Assembly: GCA_036346355.1 (NCBI GenBank)
Contig: CM070570.1
Span: forward strand, 44,345,592-44,409,591
Reading direction: 5' to 3'
Length of the DNA: 64,000 nucleotides
DNA from: Rhipidocladum racemiflorum
Lineage: Eukaryota; Streptophyta; Magnoliopsida; Poales; Poaceae
Part shown: piece by piece, positions 46,124 to 57,094 of the stretch
Layout of the letters: each line of letters opens with the position of its first letter
Position numbering within the stretch: the first letter of the stretch is position 1
Notes under the pieces: model-generated
Seen by the model: the letters and a program-made list of their open reading frames with translations, nothing else
Told to the model about the DNA's origin: nothing
The model's database searches: none
Position numbers and translations under genes: made by a program

Positions 46124-47258
46124 TGTAGGATCGAAGTATACAAATATAGCAATCAGAGGGGGGTGAATGATTATGCAGAAGCTAAAACAAAATTTTCGAT
46201 CTACTGAAAGAACACCCCAACTCGGATTCAAAAGATTGCCTTGTAATCAACAAAAACAGATTGATAGACGCTTGGTAAAATGAGAATTCCCGGAGATCCA
46301 ACCGTCGTAACGATCTAAAATTTGGACACAAGAAACTAGATTCCAATACGAATCAAACCCAAAAAGAATCGGCTCGATTGGAATTATGGATCAAAAGTTA
46401 TGAGCTTCAAAAGCTTGCTGATCCAGAACTTGACGAGAATTGATCTAACGTAAACTTGAAAGTTTTAACAGAACCGACAAAAGTTTTATCAACTAGACTT
46501 TGAGGAACTCTAAATCAATACCCTAGAAAGGTTTTTGATGGATCAAATCAAGATGAAACTCAAGGATCAAAAACCAATCTAGATTTAGAGCAAGCATGCA
46601 AACAAGAACCAAGACAGAAAAACACTGTAGCAACGTGGTTATCAGAGCACGCAAAAATCTTGGAAGAATTGATCTTTATTTCTTTTGTCTAAAGTACTCT
46701 CATTAAAAGAGTACAAACCCTAAAACTTGCTCAAGGCTTGATGCCCTTCAACAGGAGACAACCCCTCCTATTTAAAGGACCAACCCACAAGGAGTTTTGA
46801 ATACGATTCCTATTCCCTAGAAGGAATCTGTATCCAATACAACTCTACTTGGCCCAACCTGGCCGAGTACAACTCTTGCACGCGTATGGCAACCCTACTA
46901 TACTCACGTGACTAACACTTTGCACGCGTATGGCCACCTGCCATACTCACGTGACTAACACTTTGCACGCGAATGACCTCCTGCCATTCTCACGTGACTA
47001 ACCATTCTTCATGTGCACCATTCTCTTAGCCCGAACGTCCCGCATGACATCCTTGACCACCAAGACCTCGCCTCCTCCTCGAACCTAGTCCCGAACCTCA
47101 GCTCCTCCATGAACCTAGTTCCGATCCCGTCATCGACCACGTTCGTCTTCAAGCAATACCTGCACATGAACAAACCACAAAACAATTCCGAGCACAAGTC
47201 CACGACTTGACTCTACTCAATCCATGCAAATACTCACACGAGCAATGCATAAAGTCCA
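46124..47258 (-). repeat. 3' LTR of the Sirevirus-like element, distal part
   Basis: On the minus strand it ends TATACTTCGATCCTACA at 46124, preceded by TTCACCCCCCTCTG, a common end for grass copia LTRs. A TATA-like TCCTTTAAATAGG (minus) lies near 46780-46767. The part before it continues at 59315. Confidence 0.75.
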
Positions 47259-47860
47259 TGTCGACGATCTGTTTCGCCGGCAATGAGATTTGTGATTCTA
47301 GGGGATTTGTGCGGGATCTGAGCTTGATGGTAACACAGGATACTGGGGCAATCTGTTTTAGACAGGTTCGGGCTCTCTCGGAGGAGATAATACCCTAGTC
47401 CTGTGTTCTTGGATGTATTGTGTGTGTTCAAGAGAGAGCAAGAGAGGGAGAGCCCTCTTCTTGTTTTTTTCCTCCTCCCCTTATATACTGGGGGGTGAAT
47501 ACATGATAGATGGGCGCCACCGGGCCCTAAACATGATGGCCTGGACGACATGTCCCTTGTCCTTATCCGCCTTCACGCTCTATGTCCTGGAGAGGAGGTT
47601 ATGCTTTCTCCGACCCACGCCTGCCTTTGTCGTTCCAGCTTCCGCAGGCTCTGGCAAAGGTCGCATCAAGCATGCCTCGTCCCTGGCGGGTTGTTAGGGC
47701 GGGGCACGAAGCTTCCTTGAAGGACCGGGAGTTGTCTTGGGGAGCAAGTCGAAGGTCTCCTCTGGGCCCGTCGTGGTGCTGCTTGGCCTTGGGCTTTCCA
47801 TTCCGCTGTCGAGGCCAGTAGGTGTAGGTCCTCTTCACGGGACCTGCTTGTCATCCCACA
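47259..47860 (-). repeat. 3' LTR of the 12-kb Tat-type element
   Basis: A 602-bp copy of 58700-59309. The two have TGTCGACGATCTG at one end and CATCCCACA at the other. A TATATA-type box is in CCTTATATACTGG near 47480. Confidence 0.95.
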
Positions 47861-47978
47861 AAGAGCCCCAAGTGCTTTAGGATCGACTTTCCGTCCCTTA
47901 CCCTGTCATGAGGATTATGCGGGAGAGAGATCATAAAGAACTTGTAGTATGAAGCCACCGTGGTTGGTTAGCTCATGG

Positions 47979-48430
47979 TCGAGTGGTACCCGCGCCTGCT
48001 CACTGCGGCGCTGCAACCGCTTGTCGCTTCTACCGACCCTCATGGGGCATACCTTGTTCTTTTGGCTCGGGTCGAGTGGTACCCGCTACCGCTTACGGCG
48101 CTGCAACCGGCTTGTCGCTTCTACCGACCCTCATGGGGCATACCTTGTTCTTTTGGCTCGGGTCGAGTGGTACCGCGCCTGATTCTGCGGCGCTGCAACC
48201 GGCTTGTCGCTTCTACCGACCCTCATGGGGCATACCTTGTTCTTTGGCTCGTGGTCGAGTGGTACCCGCTACCGCGATTTGCGGCGCAGAACCGGCTTGT
48301 CGCTTCTACCGACCCTCATGGGGCATACCTTGTTCTTTTGGCTCGGGTCGAGTGGTACCCGCTACCGCTTACGGCGCTGCAACCTGGCTTGTAGCTCTAC
48401 CGACCCTCATGGGGCATACCTTGGTCATAC
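47979..48430. repeat. Tandem repeat, about 92-bp unit, five copies
   Basis: Copies begin with GTCGAGTGGTAC at about 47979, 48071, 48162, 48254 and 48347. Each contains CTTCTACCGACCCTCATGGG or a near copy. The period is 91-93 bp. The phrase TCATGGGGC recurs further right near 48475, 48647 and 48723, so older units may extend there. It lies between the 3' LTR and the antisense frame. Confidence 0.92.
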
Positions 48431-48799
48431 AGAGTAATGCCTCGTGTTCGCCATTTGCCAAGATCGCTTTAGACCCTCATGGGGCGCATTCTCAAGACCG
48501 TGTTGGTTGTAGATCCTCCCGCGACACCCAATCGCATTGTGAGACAAATGACCAGCAATTGACCCCAAATTATGGGGTGTGCCGCCGAGGATGTTCGGAA
48601 AGTGCCCAGCCCCAAGCTTCCGTGGCGGCCGGGCGCTCAGCCCGTCATGGGGCGCACTTTTTCCCAAACTTCGACCAGATTTGACACTGCCGCGCTTTTG
48701 CGCGACGCAGCCTATTGGCCCGTCATGGGGCGTGCCTCGATCCGCCCAGACTGAACAGAGGGCCTCGCTTCTTCCCACCGTAGGTGGAAATTGGGGCCC

Positions 48800-48815
48800 A
48801 TTTCTTATAAGTCGG
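48800..48815 (+). promoter_or_regulatory. TATA-like box for the antisense frame
   Basis: TTTCTTATAAGTC is followed by a C-rich leader-like stretch and an ATG about 150 bp further on at 48956. The direction is opposite to gag-pol. Confidence 0.45.
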
Positions 48816-48955
48816 AAGGACCTCGTTGGAGCAACGGCCTCCTCGCACCTTCTCCACCACGCCGCGAAACCTTCAAACCTTCCTTGGCGATTTAGGGTTT
48901 CGATTTCGCGCCCTTGGCTTGCGGCGGTTCTTTCCTCCAGGTCTTCTTCTTCGCC

Positions 48956-51480
48956 ATGTCGTCTTCCTCGCCATCGGAGGGTAGCACCGACCTCGCGACG
49001 GTAGGGTGGGAGACTTCCATCACGACGATGTCCCGCTTGGAGGGGATGGTTGCCGCCGGCGTCCTCCCTCCGCCGGAGTTGATCTCCGCCGCCCGCCGCA
49101 GTGACCCTTACCCCACACCTCTAGAGAATGAGATTGTGGTGTTTGAGTCCTTCTTCCAGCGAGGACTTAGCATTCCCGGGAGCGCCTTCTTCCGGGGCTC
49201 CTCCACTTCTACGAAATTGAGTTGATCAATTTGAACCCCAACTCGATTCTTCACATTGCCATCTTCGTCCAGCTCTGCGAGGCGTATCTTGGGATACGTC
49301 CTCATTTGGATTTGTTCCGCTCCTTCTTCCGGGCTGAAGCCTCATCCGAACCGGCCGCTCCCAATGTCGTTGGGGCGCTGGCCCACCAAGTGGAGGGCTC
49401 AAGAAACAAGATTTTGTCGTTCCTCTCAAGACCTCCCTCAAAGGTTGGAGGCGGGAGTGGTTCTATTGTGCCAACGTTGATCCTTTCCTCGCCCCTTTGC
49501 CTACTGTGCTCCTAAAGCTTCCCGATGCTGGAGCGACACCTGACGGAGGAGGTTTGGCGCAAGTCCCCGAAGCTTCGGCATTGATTGACGATCTCAAGAA
49601 TCGAGGGTCGACGGGCCCCGGATCGCGGTCGCTTTTGTGAAGCGCCGAGTGCAGCCCTTGAAGGAGTGAGTCCATTTGGGGTTCCAATACAACGGGCCTC
49701 GACCCCACGCTGGAGTCGAAAGTGGACTGTCGATGGAGGCGCCGGCAAGACGGGTAGTTGATTTCTTCGTGCCTGGCACAATAATCACCAACAGGCTGCC
49801 TCGTAAATTTTCGATGGCAAGGCCTCCCCTCCTGTGGAGTGCACTATTCTCTCGAAAGGTCGTTCCATGATTTCTTTGATCGATGTGTGATTCAAACAGT
49901 GGTGCGATCGTTCCTTTTTTCAGTGAGCGCGTCCTTCCTTTTCTCGACGCCCAGCTTGTCGGCCTCTCTACCGAGACACGCCAGCGGCGAGCGGCCGACA
50001 CCTCGCCGACGAGCTGCACCGGAGTCACGGAGGAGGTCGCGGTCTTTCGTCACCAGACCTTCGACCTGGTGCACCGGATCGCAAAGCACGGGGCCACACT
50101 TCGTCTCAGTGGCAGCCCCAGCAGCGCCAACTTCCCTCCGAGTGGTGCCGGGCCTCTGATGAAACACAGGATGAAATTCAAGAAATCCAAGAGGTATTCT
50201 TTGGGCGATCCTTGTCTTTTGTTACCGTCAGGCCGAGGTGTCTTCCCTTTTGCCGATTCAGGACTCCTGCTGTGGACGCCCCTGTGGAGGGTCTCTGAAA
50301 GGAGTCCTGTGCAGGCTTCCCCAAGGAGCCTCGCCGCGTCGGCTAGGTCGCTGCCGCCGCCAATCGCCGGGCGTCGCCACGGGCGCAGCGGTCCGACAAT
50401 CGAACCATCCGGTGGTCCGTCCGCCGACGAGATCGACCCGGCCGTCTCGGAGTGGAGGAAGTGCCTCGAAAGCCACCGCCGCTCGGTCCTCGCCAAGCCC
50501 CGAATCGGACCGTATGGTGGGAAGGGGTTCCACCGAAGGGGATGGAAGAGGACGACGAGATGGAGAGAGCGGCTCGGACGGAGCTTTATGAGCTCACCGT
50601 CAAGTGTAGCACGCCGTGCAGGGTGAGCTTCTTGTCTTCAACTGTCGCCGCCGACTTCTCCCCGAGATTACGCCTGTTACTTAGGACATGGGGAGCGCTC
50701 GAGCAAAGGTCGCGGTTTTTCGGAAGGTGCTCCCAAAGCTCAAAGAGCAGAAGCGATGCAGGACAAGCTCAACGAGATCAGCGCGACAGATGGAAGGAAG
50801 TCCACGAGCTTCAGGCGAGTGTATGACGATCCGGAGGAGAAGACGAAGCTTGAGCATATGCTCGAAGGTGAGATTCTCCTGAATACGGTTCGGATGCTTT
50901 TGGATGGTGGTTGGAGAGGATGATGACACACTCGTGTTTCAGAGGCGACTCGACCGCTGTCGAGCCGAGGGCCCTACCGGAGGCTTCAGAGAATTCTCGC
51001 CTCGACGCCGAGTCACCGGAAAGGATGCAACGGAGTCGAAGGGTAAATTTATTTGACTTGGGTTGAACATACTTGGCGTCGGGTGTGCTCTTGATGGCTG
51101 TTTGACTTTGTGGCAGAGTGCAAGGAGAAGATGGCGCCGCCGAACAGGGGCGGATCGAATCGCGCTGGCCGCTTACGAGCCAGTCCCGCACCTTCGCATT
51201 GAAGGAGCCACGCCGGGCCAGGGGGACGATGCTTGTTCCACTTCTCTCGGAGGAGCCGACAGATCGAGCTTACGCCAAAGAGTCCGCAGCCGATGAGCGC
51301 GAACAGGCATTGGCGGTGGTCAAGTCTCATTATCCGAGAGTTGACCTCGGCCGTGGAAAGAAGGCTTTGCTCGTGATGAAGACAAGGCCAACGCGCTCCT
51401 CGAAGAGGTGTCCTGCATCGCAGCCCTCGTTGGAAAATTTGGAATTCGACTTTGACGTGGGCCTTGATGCCGAGTGCTCG
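48956..51480 (+). pseudogene. Antisense ORF of the Tat-type element (Transposase_28 domain)
   Basis: The ATG at 48956 starts MSSSSPSEGSTDLATVGWET. The next conserved part is LPPPELISAARRSDPYP, VVFESFFQRGLSIPG and, after a one-base shift near 49200, LNPNSILHIAIFVQLCEAYL and GIRPHLDLFRSFF. This matches the domain named putative gypsy-type transposon (Transposase_28), found in antisense frames of grass Tat-type elements. Further right are KGWRREWFYCANVDPS-type sequence, a helical stretch (RWKEVHELQASVYDDPEEKT) and HYPRVDLGRGKKALL with NLEFDFDVG near the end. Frame changes are many, so this copy is broken or poorly sequenced. The function of the protein is unknown. Confidence 0.8.
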
Positions 51481-51984
51481 CCCTCCTTGTTTGAAATCAT
51501 CGCCTTCTTACTTCAGATAATTCGCTTGTATTGTCTTCCACCGAGTGGTCTTCAGACCAATATAGGCCCGTAGCCTTTTGGATCCTGTTGTGCCTTTCCG
51601 GATGGGCTTCACCGACCGGGTATGGCTTCCAAACGCCAGGGCCTTGGCCCGTGGCTTTCTTTCCCGGACACGCTTTTCCGAGAGGTCGTGGCAGCTCTCG
51701 AGCGTCGGGACTTACGTTGTGGCCACCTGGCCGAGTGGTTTAGCCCCAGGCTTGCATCACTTGCTAGCTCTCCACCTCGGCTTTTGGCGCTTAATTTGGT
51801 ATAATTAAGCGAGGAAGCCGAATGAGCTTGAACCGCTTACAACACGTGTCCGGTGAAATTCTCCTTGATTTTGTTCAACGCGCCGATCTTCTTCAGATTC
51901 GTGACTGCCGCTTTGTTTTTCGCGCTTCATTGATTGCGGGTGGCGATTTGATTGCCTTTGGAGACGCCGATTTCCGGGGCTGGG

Positions 51985-52469
51985 GTGGCTTATAAATGGG
52001 GCGCCACCGCTAATGAGCGATCGCTCGCTTCTTCTTGCCTTGTCCTTCGTCTTCCTCTTCCAGCTTCCTTCCATGTCTAACATGAGGAAGTTTGTTGGCC
52101 CAGACGCTGCATTCTTTCGCCAAATGTTCTTTAGGTTTTTGTACACCGGGAGGAGGCCAAGCATGGGAGGAGCATGATTTTGCCATCCTGGAGGCGGAGG
52201 CGGAGGAAGGAGCGGCGAGGGACGCCGCCGCCGTGGCCACCTTGTTGGAGGCTGCGCCGGGGCTCCACGAGGTGGCGGAGATCATCCTCGAGATGGTTGG
52301 TCGCGATCGTCGCGACGACCTTGCCGCCGTGGCCCTCGTCGCCTTTGTACCCCCTTGTGGGTGGTTGACGAGAGATTCTGGCGGCTTTGGGTCGCGTGGG
52401 TCGCGACTAACCTCAGCCGATCTCGCCTCGGTCTCCCAATGGCCAAGACTAAAGAAGACCAAAGACTAA
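51985..52469 (+). other. Second antisense unit: TATA box and a 125-aa open frame
   Basis: A strong TATA-like GGCTTATAAATGGGGC (51988-52003) is followed by a CT-rich leader and an ATG at 52074 (MSNMRKFVGPDAAFFRQMF). A longer frame covers 52092-52469. It reads EEHDFAILEAEAEEGAARDA, VATLLEAAPGLHEVAEIILE and MVGRDRRDDLAAVALVAF, then loses character. The middle is alanine- and acid-rich and probably helical. I recognise no family. It may be chance in GC-rich DNA or a second antisense gene. Confidence 0.4.
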
Positions 52470-52479
52470 AGACCAAGAG

Positions 52480-52500
52480 TTTTTTTTTTTTTTTTTTTTT
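52480..52500. repeat. T(21) run
   Basis: A single-base tract after the second antisense frame. On the plus strand it is a T run; on the minus strand it is an A run downstream of pol. Confidence 0.9.
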
Positions 52501-52965
52501 AGCGCGAGAAAAAGAAAAAAGAAAATTAGCAATGTAAATTATTAACATTATGGAATGAAATGCGAAATTTTATCCAGTTCGTGCCTATCACATTTGACCC
52601 GAACTTAGTGGTCCCTCCCGATCAACTCATTCTAGTCATTGCTCCAAAGGCCAAAGAACGAGGGGTCAGCTCGAGCTTTGACGGTTAGAAATTGCGACTG
52701 TGCAAATCTCGGTTAAATTCTCGGCGCTGCGAATTGCAGTCCCGAGTGGTTAGTGCTTTCTACCCGCTCACAGCGCTGGCCGGGTATAAACCGCCGAGGC
52801 TTTGTGCTCATCGTGGTTTGTTATTTCCGTGCATTCTATATCGGCACGACCAGGGTTAGGCGCCATGTTAGCCGGGTAATAACCACTCGGGCTAGCATTA
52901 CACGTAACTTCGTAAAATAAGACGAACCACTATTTTATTTAATGTGTAAGAGTGGGATACATAAC
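52501..52965. other. Spacer between the antisense units and pol of the 12-kb element
   Basis: No gene is recognised. It includes a copy of the phrase GAGTGGTTAGTGCTTTCTAC with CGCTCACAGCGCTG, similar to words in the 92-bp repeat, so it may be an old relative of that repeat. Confidence 0.4.
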
Positions 52966-54050
52966 TCATGCGTAGAAGCCGACGAGTCGTTCGGGCTGCT
53001 CCAAGTATTTGCCGTAACCTCGCCATCTTCTCGTCTGAGTCGATAAGCACCCTACGGGTTGTCTTCAGACGATGTATGGACCTTCCCAAATTGGAGAGAG
53101 CTTGTGCTCGCTTTTGCAGTTCCTCCTCAGACCAGATCTCCTTCGAAAAGGTTCTATTTCTCGACGCTATGAGAGTGGTAGCGCCAAGTCCCTGGAGGTA
53201 CTTAGCCGATCGAGGGCGGCAATGTTCCGAGCCTCCTCGAGTTGATCAAGCTCCACCATTCGGCTTCCTCGGACTCGGCCGTTGTAGTTCCGAACCCTCG
53301 GGATTCGAATCGGCTCGATCAGCAGAACCGCCTCGCGCCATAGACCGTAAAAAAGGGGTTTGGCCATCGCTTACTGGGGTGGTTTTGAGTCCCCAGAGTA
53401 ATCGACAGTAGCTCCTTCACCCATCGGGCGGCGTATGGTTTGAGGCGGTCGAAGATCCTGGCCTTGAGGCCTTGAAGGACTGCACTGCTAGCTCGCCGAC
53501 ACGCCCATTGCTTCGTGGGTGAGCCACCGAGGCGGCTGCATCTTGATCCCGACGCCGCACCATTCTTGGAATTCTTCACTTCGAACTGGGTGCCGTTGTC
53601 CGTGATGATCCGGTTGGGCACTCCGACCGACTACAATATCCTGGAAGAACTCCTTGGCCTTAATCTGCAGTGATAGTTACAATCGGCTTGGCTTCGATCC
53701 ACTTGGTGAACTTGTCAATGGCCACGAAGAGGTAAGCGAAACCGCCTTGAGCCTTCTTGAGCGGGCCCACTAAGTCGAGCCCCCAGCATCGCGAAAGGCC
53801 AAGAAATGGGTATAGTCTGTAGCTCTGTGCTTCGGCAAGTGTGTCTGTCTTGCATAGAATTGGCAGCCTCGCAGTTCGAACTATCTCCTTGGCATCCGTT
53901 ATCCGCCGTTGGCCGTAAGAAACCCCGCCGGTAGGCTTTCCCAACCAAGGCGCTTGACGCCAAGTGATGGCCACACATTCCCGAATGGATTTCTTGGAGC
54001 AGCTCTCTTCCCACTTGTCCCGAAATGCACCGCCGAGGACACCGAGGCAC
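52966..54050 (-). pseudogene. Integrase of the 12-kb Tat-type element
   Basis: From right to left: zinc-binding region remnants (ILCKTDTLAEAQSYRLYP), core GLDLVGPLKKAQGGFAYLFV with AIDKFTKWIEAKPI and NRIITDNGTQF, then FFTVYGA and AVLLIEPIRIPRVRNYN. The C-terminal end reads HKLSPIWEGPYIV and finishes near 52966 at a GFYA-stop. Several frame changes occur, mostly near G or C runs. The first two catalytic acidic residues are visible in the core motifs. Confidence 0.88.
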
Positions 54051-54139
54051 TTTTTCGGAAGAGCTCGCCGCCCACCACCACGTAGGATTTGGCTTGCTCG
54101 GAGATGCGCTCGCCAGAGTGGTCGCTCGGAGTTTGTCCT

Positions 54140-54830
54140 TCAGGAGATAATCAAGGTACGGGGTGGTCGGCCTGATCGATGAGCAGGACCCCGGTTCCAG
54201 TGACCCTCGCTTGGCTTTTGCTTTGTTTTGTAACGGTTGGCTCGTGAAGATCCCGCATTTAAGATATCACTTGGGACATCTCGCCTGAGTGGCTCCCATC
54301 TTAGCCAACTCGTCGCTGCCTCATTATTGCGGCGGAGGACATGAACCACCTGCATCACAAACTTGCCTTCCAATTCTCGGACTTGCCGGGCAATATGCCG
54401 CCATATTCGATCCACGCACAACCGGTCCTTCAGACTTGATTCACCACCAATCGAGTCGCCGAATCGCCAAATTGGCTTGATTCCGAGTGATGTGGCGATC
54501 TGAAGCCCATGGATGAGGGCCTCAGACTCGCTGCATTGTTTGAGGCCGGAAGTGAATCCGAAGGACATACTTCACCTGTCACCCTTAGGCGAGATAAGGA
54601 GGATTCCCGCCTGCTCCTCCAAGCATGAGAGACCCGTCAAGTGCATGACCCAATATTCTCGTACTTCTTCCGCAGGGGGTGCAGGATTCGGTCCACTCGC
54701 CGTAAAGTCACCAAAGCTTGGATTTGACCAGGCGCGCTTGAATGAGATGTCGAAAGCTCCAAGCTCACCTGCCCACTTTGAAATTCTTCCAAGAGCTTCC
54801 CGATTATGAGGACCTCTCCCACGGGAAAGA
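54140..54830 (-). pseudogene. RNase H-like domain of the 12-kb element
   Basis: It reads SESEALIHGLQIATSLGIKP, WRFGDSIGGESSLKD and ELEGKFVMQVVHVLRRNNEA, with a D in the RFGDS position. This is the second RNase H-like domain of Tat elements. The first lies at the end of the adjacent reverse transcriptase frame. Confidence 0.83.
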
Positions 54831-56401
54831 AGTGACTATCAAATCGAATGTCCTTGGAAATAATGCTTCACTTTCCGTGACGAGATCAAAATAGCGCATG
54901 CCAGCCTTCGGATTGGAGGATATCTTGTCTTGGATTCGCCAAAGATTACCGACGAAATAAATCGGGCGTTGCACGCCGTAGCGGTGTTCAGATTCCTCCC
55001 GCTCCACAACTATCACGGCACTTACTACATGAGATGTTGCCGCTATGTAGAGCGTAAGAGGTTCACTGGCGCCGGCGATACTAAGACTGGGAGTGGAGAG
55101 AAACACCTTGAGTTCTTGAAGGCCTGTGCCTCTCGCTGGCCCAATCAAAGCGATCTTGCTTCTTAAGGAGCTTGAAGAAAGGCATTCCCGGACCCAATCG
55201 TGAGATAAACCTCGCCAAGCGCTACCATGCATCCGGTGAGCTTTTGGACCTCCTTTGGGTGGTAGGCGGGCCATTTTCATAATGGCTTCAATTTTCTCCG
55301 GTTCGGCTCGATCCCACGACGGAGACGATGAACCCGAGTAGTTTCGGAAGACACTCAAAACGCACTTCTCCGGGTTTAGCCTCATCCGAACGTCTTGGAC
55401 TTGCGAACGCCTCGGCCAGATCGGAGATGAGGCTATCCTCTGCTCGCGTTTTACTACCACATCATCCACATAAGCTTCCACATTGCGCCCGAGCCGATGG
55501 TGAAAGCACGACGGCGGCTGGTACGCTATACCGGCATTCTTGAGCCCGAACGGCATAGTGATATAGCAATATGCTCCGAATGGAGTGATAAACGGTCTTC
55601 GCAGATCTTCCTCTCGGCCGAATCGATGATAGCCTGAATAGGCGCCCGTAAAGTCGAGTAACCGAGATCCGACAAAGGAGTCTACCACCGATCGATACGA
55701 GGGAGACCAAAGGGATCTTTCGGACAAGCCTTGTTGAGGTCGGTGTAATCAACACACATGCGCCAGCCTTTTATTCTTCTTACGACGAGTAGCATGTGGT
55801 TCGCCAACCGATCGGGATGATACACTTCTTTGATGAAACCTGCGGCTAGCAGCTTTGTGATCTCCTCTCGATGGCTTCTCGACGATCTTGAGCAAACCGT
55901 CGTAACCTTTGCTTGACGGGCCTGGCGGATTGGTTTACATTTAGTGCGTGCTCGATCACCTCCTGGGAACCCCGGCATGTCGGACGGCTTCCAGGCAAAG
56001 ACGCCTTGGTTTGCCCGAAAGGTGACGAGCGCCTTCCTATTCATCCTCGAGCCTTGTCCCGATCGAACGGCTCGAGCCGGATCGGACGGGTCGAGGAGGA
56101 TCCTTTGGTGCCTTCTTCGGGCTGATCCTGAGTTCTGCGGCTTGCGGGTAGGGATATCGCCTTCCGCTTGTCGAAATCCGCCTCTTGACGAATTCTTTCC
56201 CGACCCGGCGCCTCCAGAGAGACTTCGGCCATTTCGCAGCCTCTCCCTGTCGCAAGAGAAAGATCGCTTAACGTCGCCGCAGAGTGATAATACCACTCGG
56301 ACCCGCATTTTCAGCATTAGATACGCGTAGTGGGGCACCGCCATGAACTTGGCCAGCTGGCCTCCCAAGATGGCATGATCTGTTGTCGCGAAATCCGCCA
56401 C
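54804..56401 (-). pseudogene. Reverse transcriptase and first RNase H of the 12-kb element
   Basis: The fingers region (56401-55682) ends EEITKLLAAGFIKEVYHPD, GWRMCVDYTDLNKACPKDPF, the classic Tat motif. After a shift, LLDFTGAYSGYHR and PFITPFGAYCYITMPFGLKN lead to the intact active site AYVDDVVVK. Then MRLNPEKCVLSV and the RNase H region LTLYIAATSHVVSAVIVVER follow. Frameshifts separate the pieces. Confidence 0.9.
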
Positions 56402-56998
56402 CTCGAAGCTAAGGCTCTCCGTCCGGTAGTTGTCCCTTGCGCCGAACGTGGATCGTAGAGTGATTTGTCCGAGTGGTATCGCCGACGTTCGGTATCACTC
56501 CATGAAAGGGTGACGACCCGCGCTTGAGGTCGACCGCGGGATCCCCATATCATCGGAGTGTCTTCACGAAGAGGACGTTGAGCCCGCCCCACCGCCAATC
56601 AACACCCTTTTGAGCTTGATGTCGCGGACAACCGCGCCAAGACCCGGTAATTATCCGCCGGGAATGGGGCCGCGATCTGGGTGATCCGTGCGGTCGTAAG
56701 TTATTGCGACCTCGGACCACCGGACATATCGGGGTCTCGGCTCATCGCATAGATGTCCCGAGCGGTGAGCTTTTGCTTCCGCTTGGACTCATATCTTGGT
56801 GAACCCGAATATGTAGTTAAGCTTGAGGTCGACTTCCGATAGTCTTCCTCGCCAGTGGGAGGCGGTTTGTTTGGCGGCATGACCGCTTCGGACCTTGTCC
56901 CGCCGCCTCTTGCTCTCGCGCGAACCTCTTTAGGGTGAAACAATCCTTGGTGGCATGCCTCCTTTGGATGGAAAGGGCAGAGTGAGTTCATGACCTTA
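56317..56998 (-). pseudogene. gag end and protease region of the 12-kb element
   Basis: It reads CPFHPKEACHQGLFHP in a His/Cys-rich knuckle-like stretch and KQKLTARDIYAMSRDPD. The protease region ends with HAILGGQLAKFMAVPHYAYL, the usual sequence before the Tat reverse transcriptase. A clear D-S/T-G site was not found in one frame, because frames change often. Confidence 0.75.
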
Positions 56999-57094
56999 TC
57001 ATATCCATCCTCTTTGAGAGCGCGAGGATGAGTTGGCGCAGCTGACCGCCACTAGCTCTTCGCCTCTGCGCTTCTTTTCTTTCCGCCGAGGGGT

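Noticed and set aside
47413..47838. Frames in the 3' LTR of the 12-kb element, also repeated at 58855-59163
   Set aside because: They are LTR sequence without domain similarity. The repeat in both LTRs reflects the element, not a gene.
47979..48430. CRISPR-like direct repeats
   Set aside because: Units are head-to-tail copies of about 92 bp without unique spacers, inside a plant retrotransposon.
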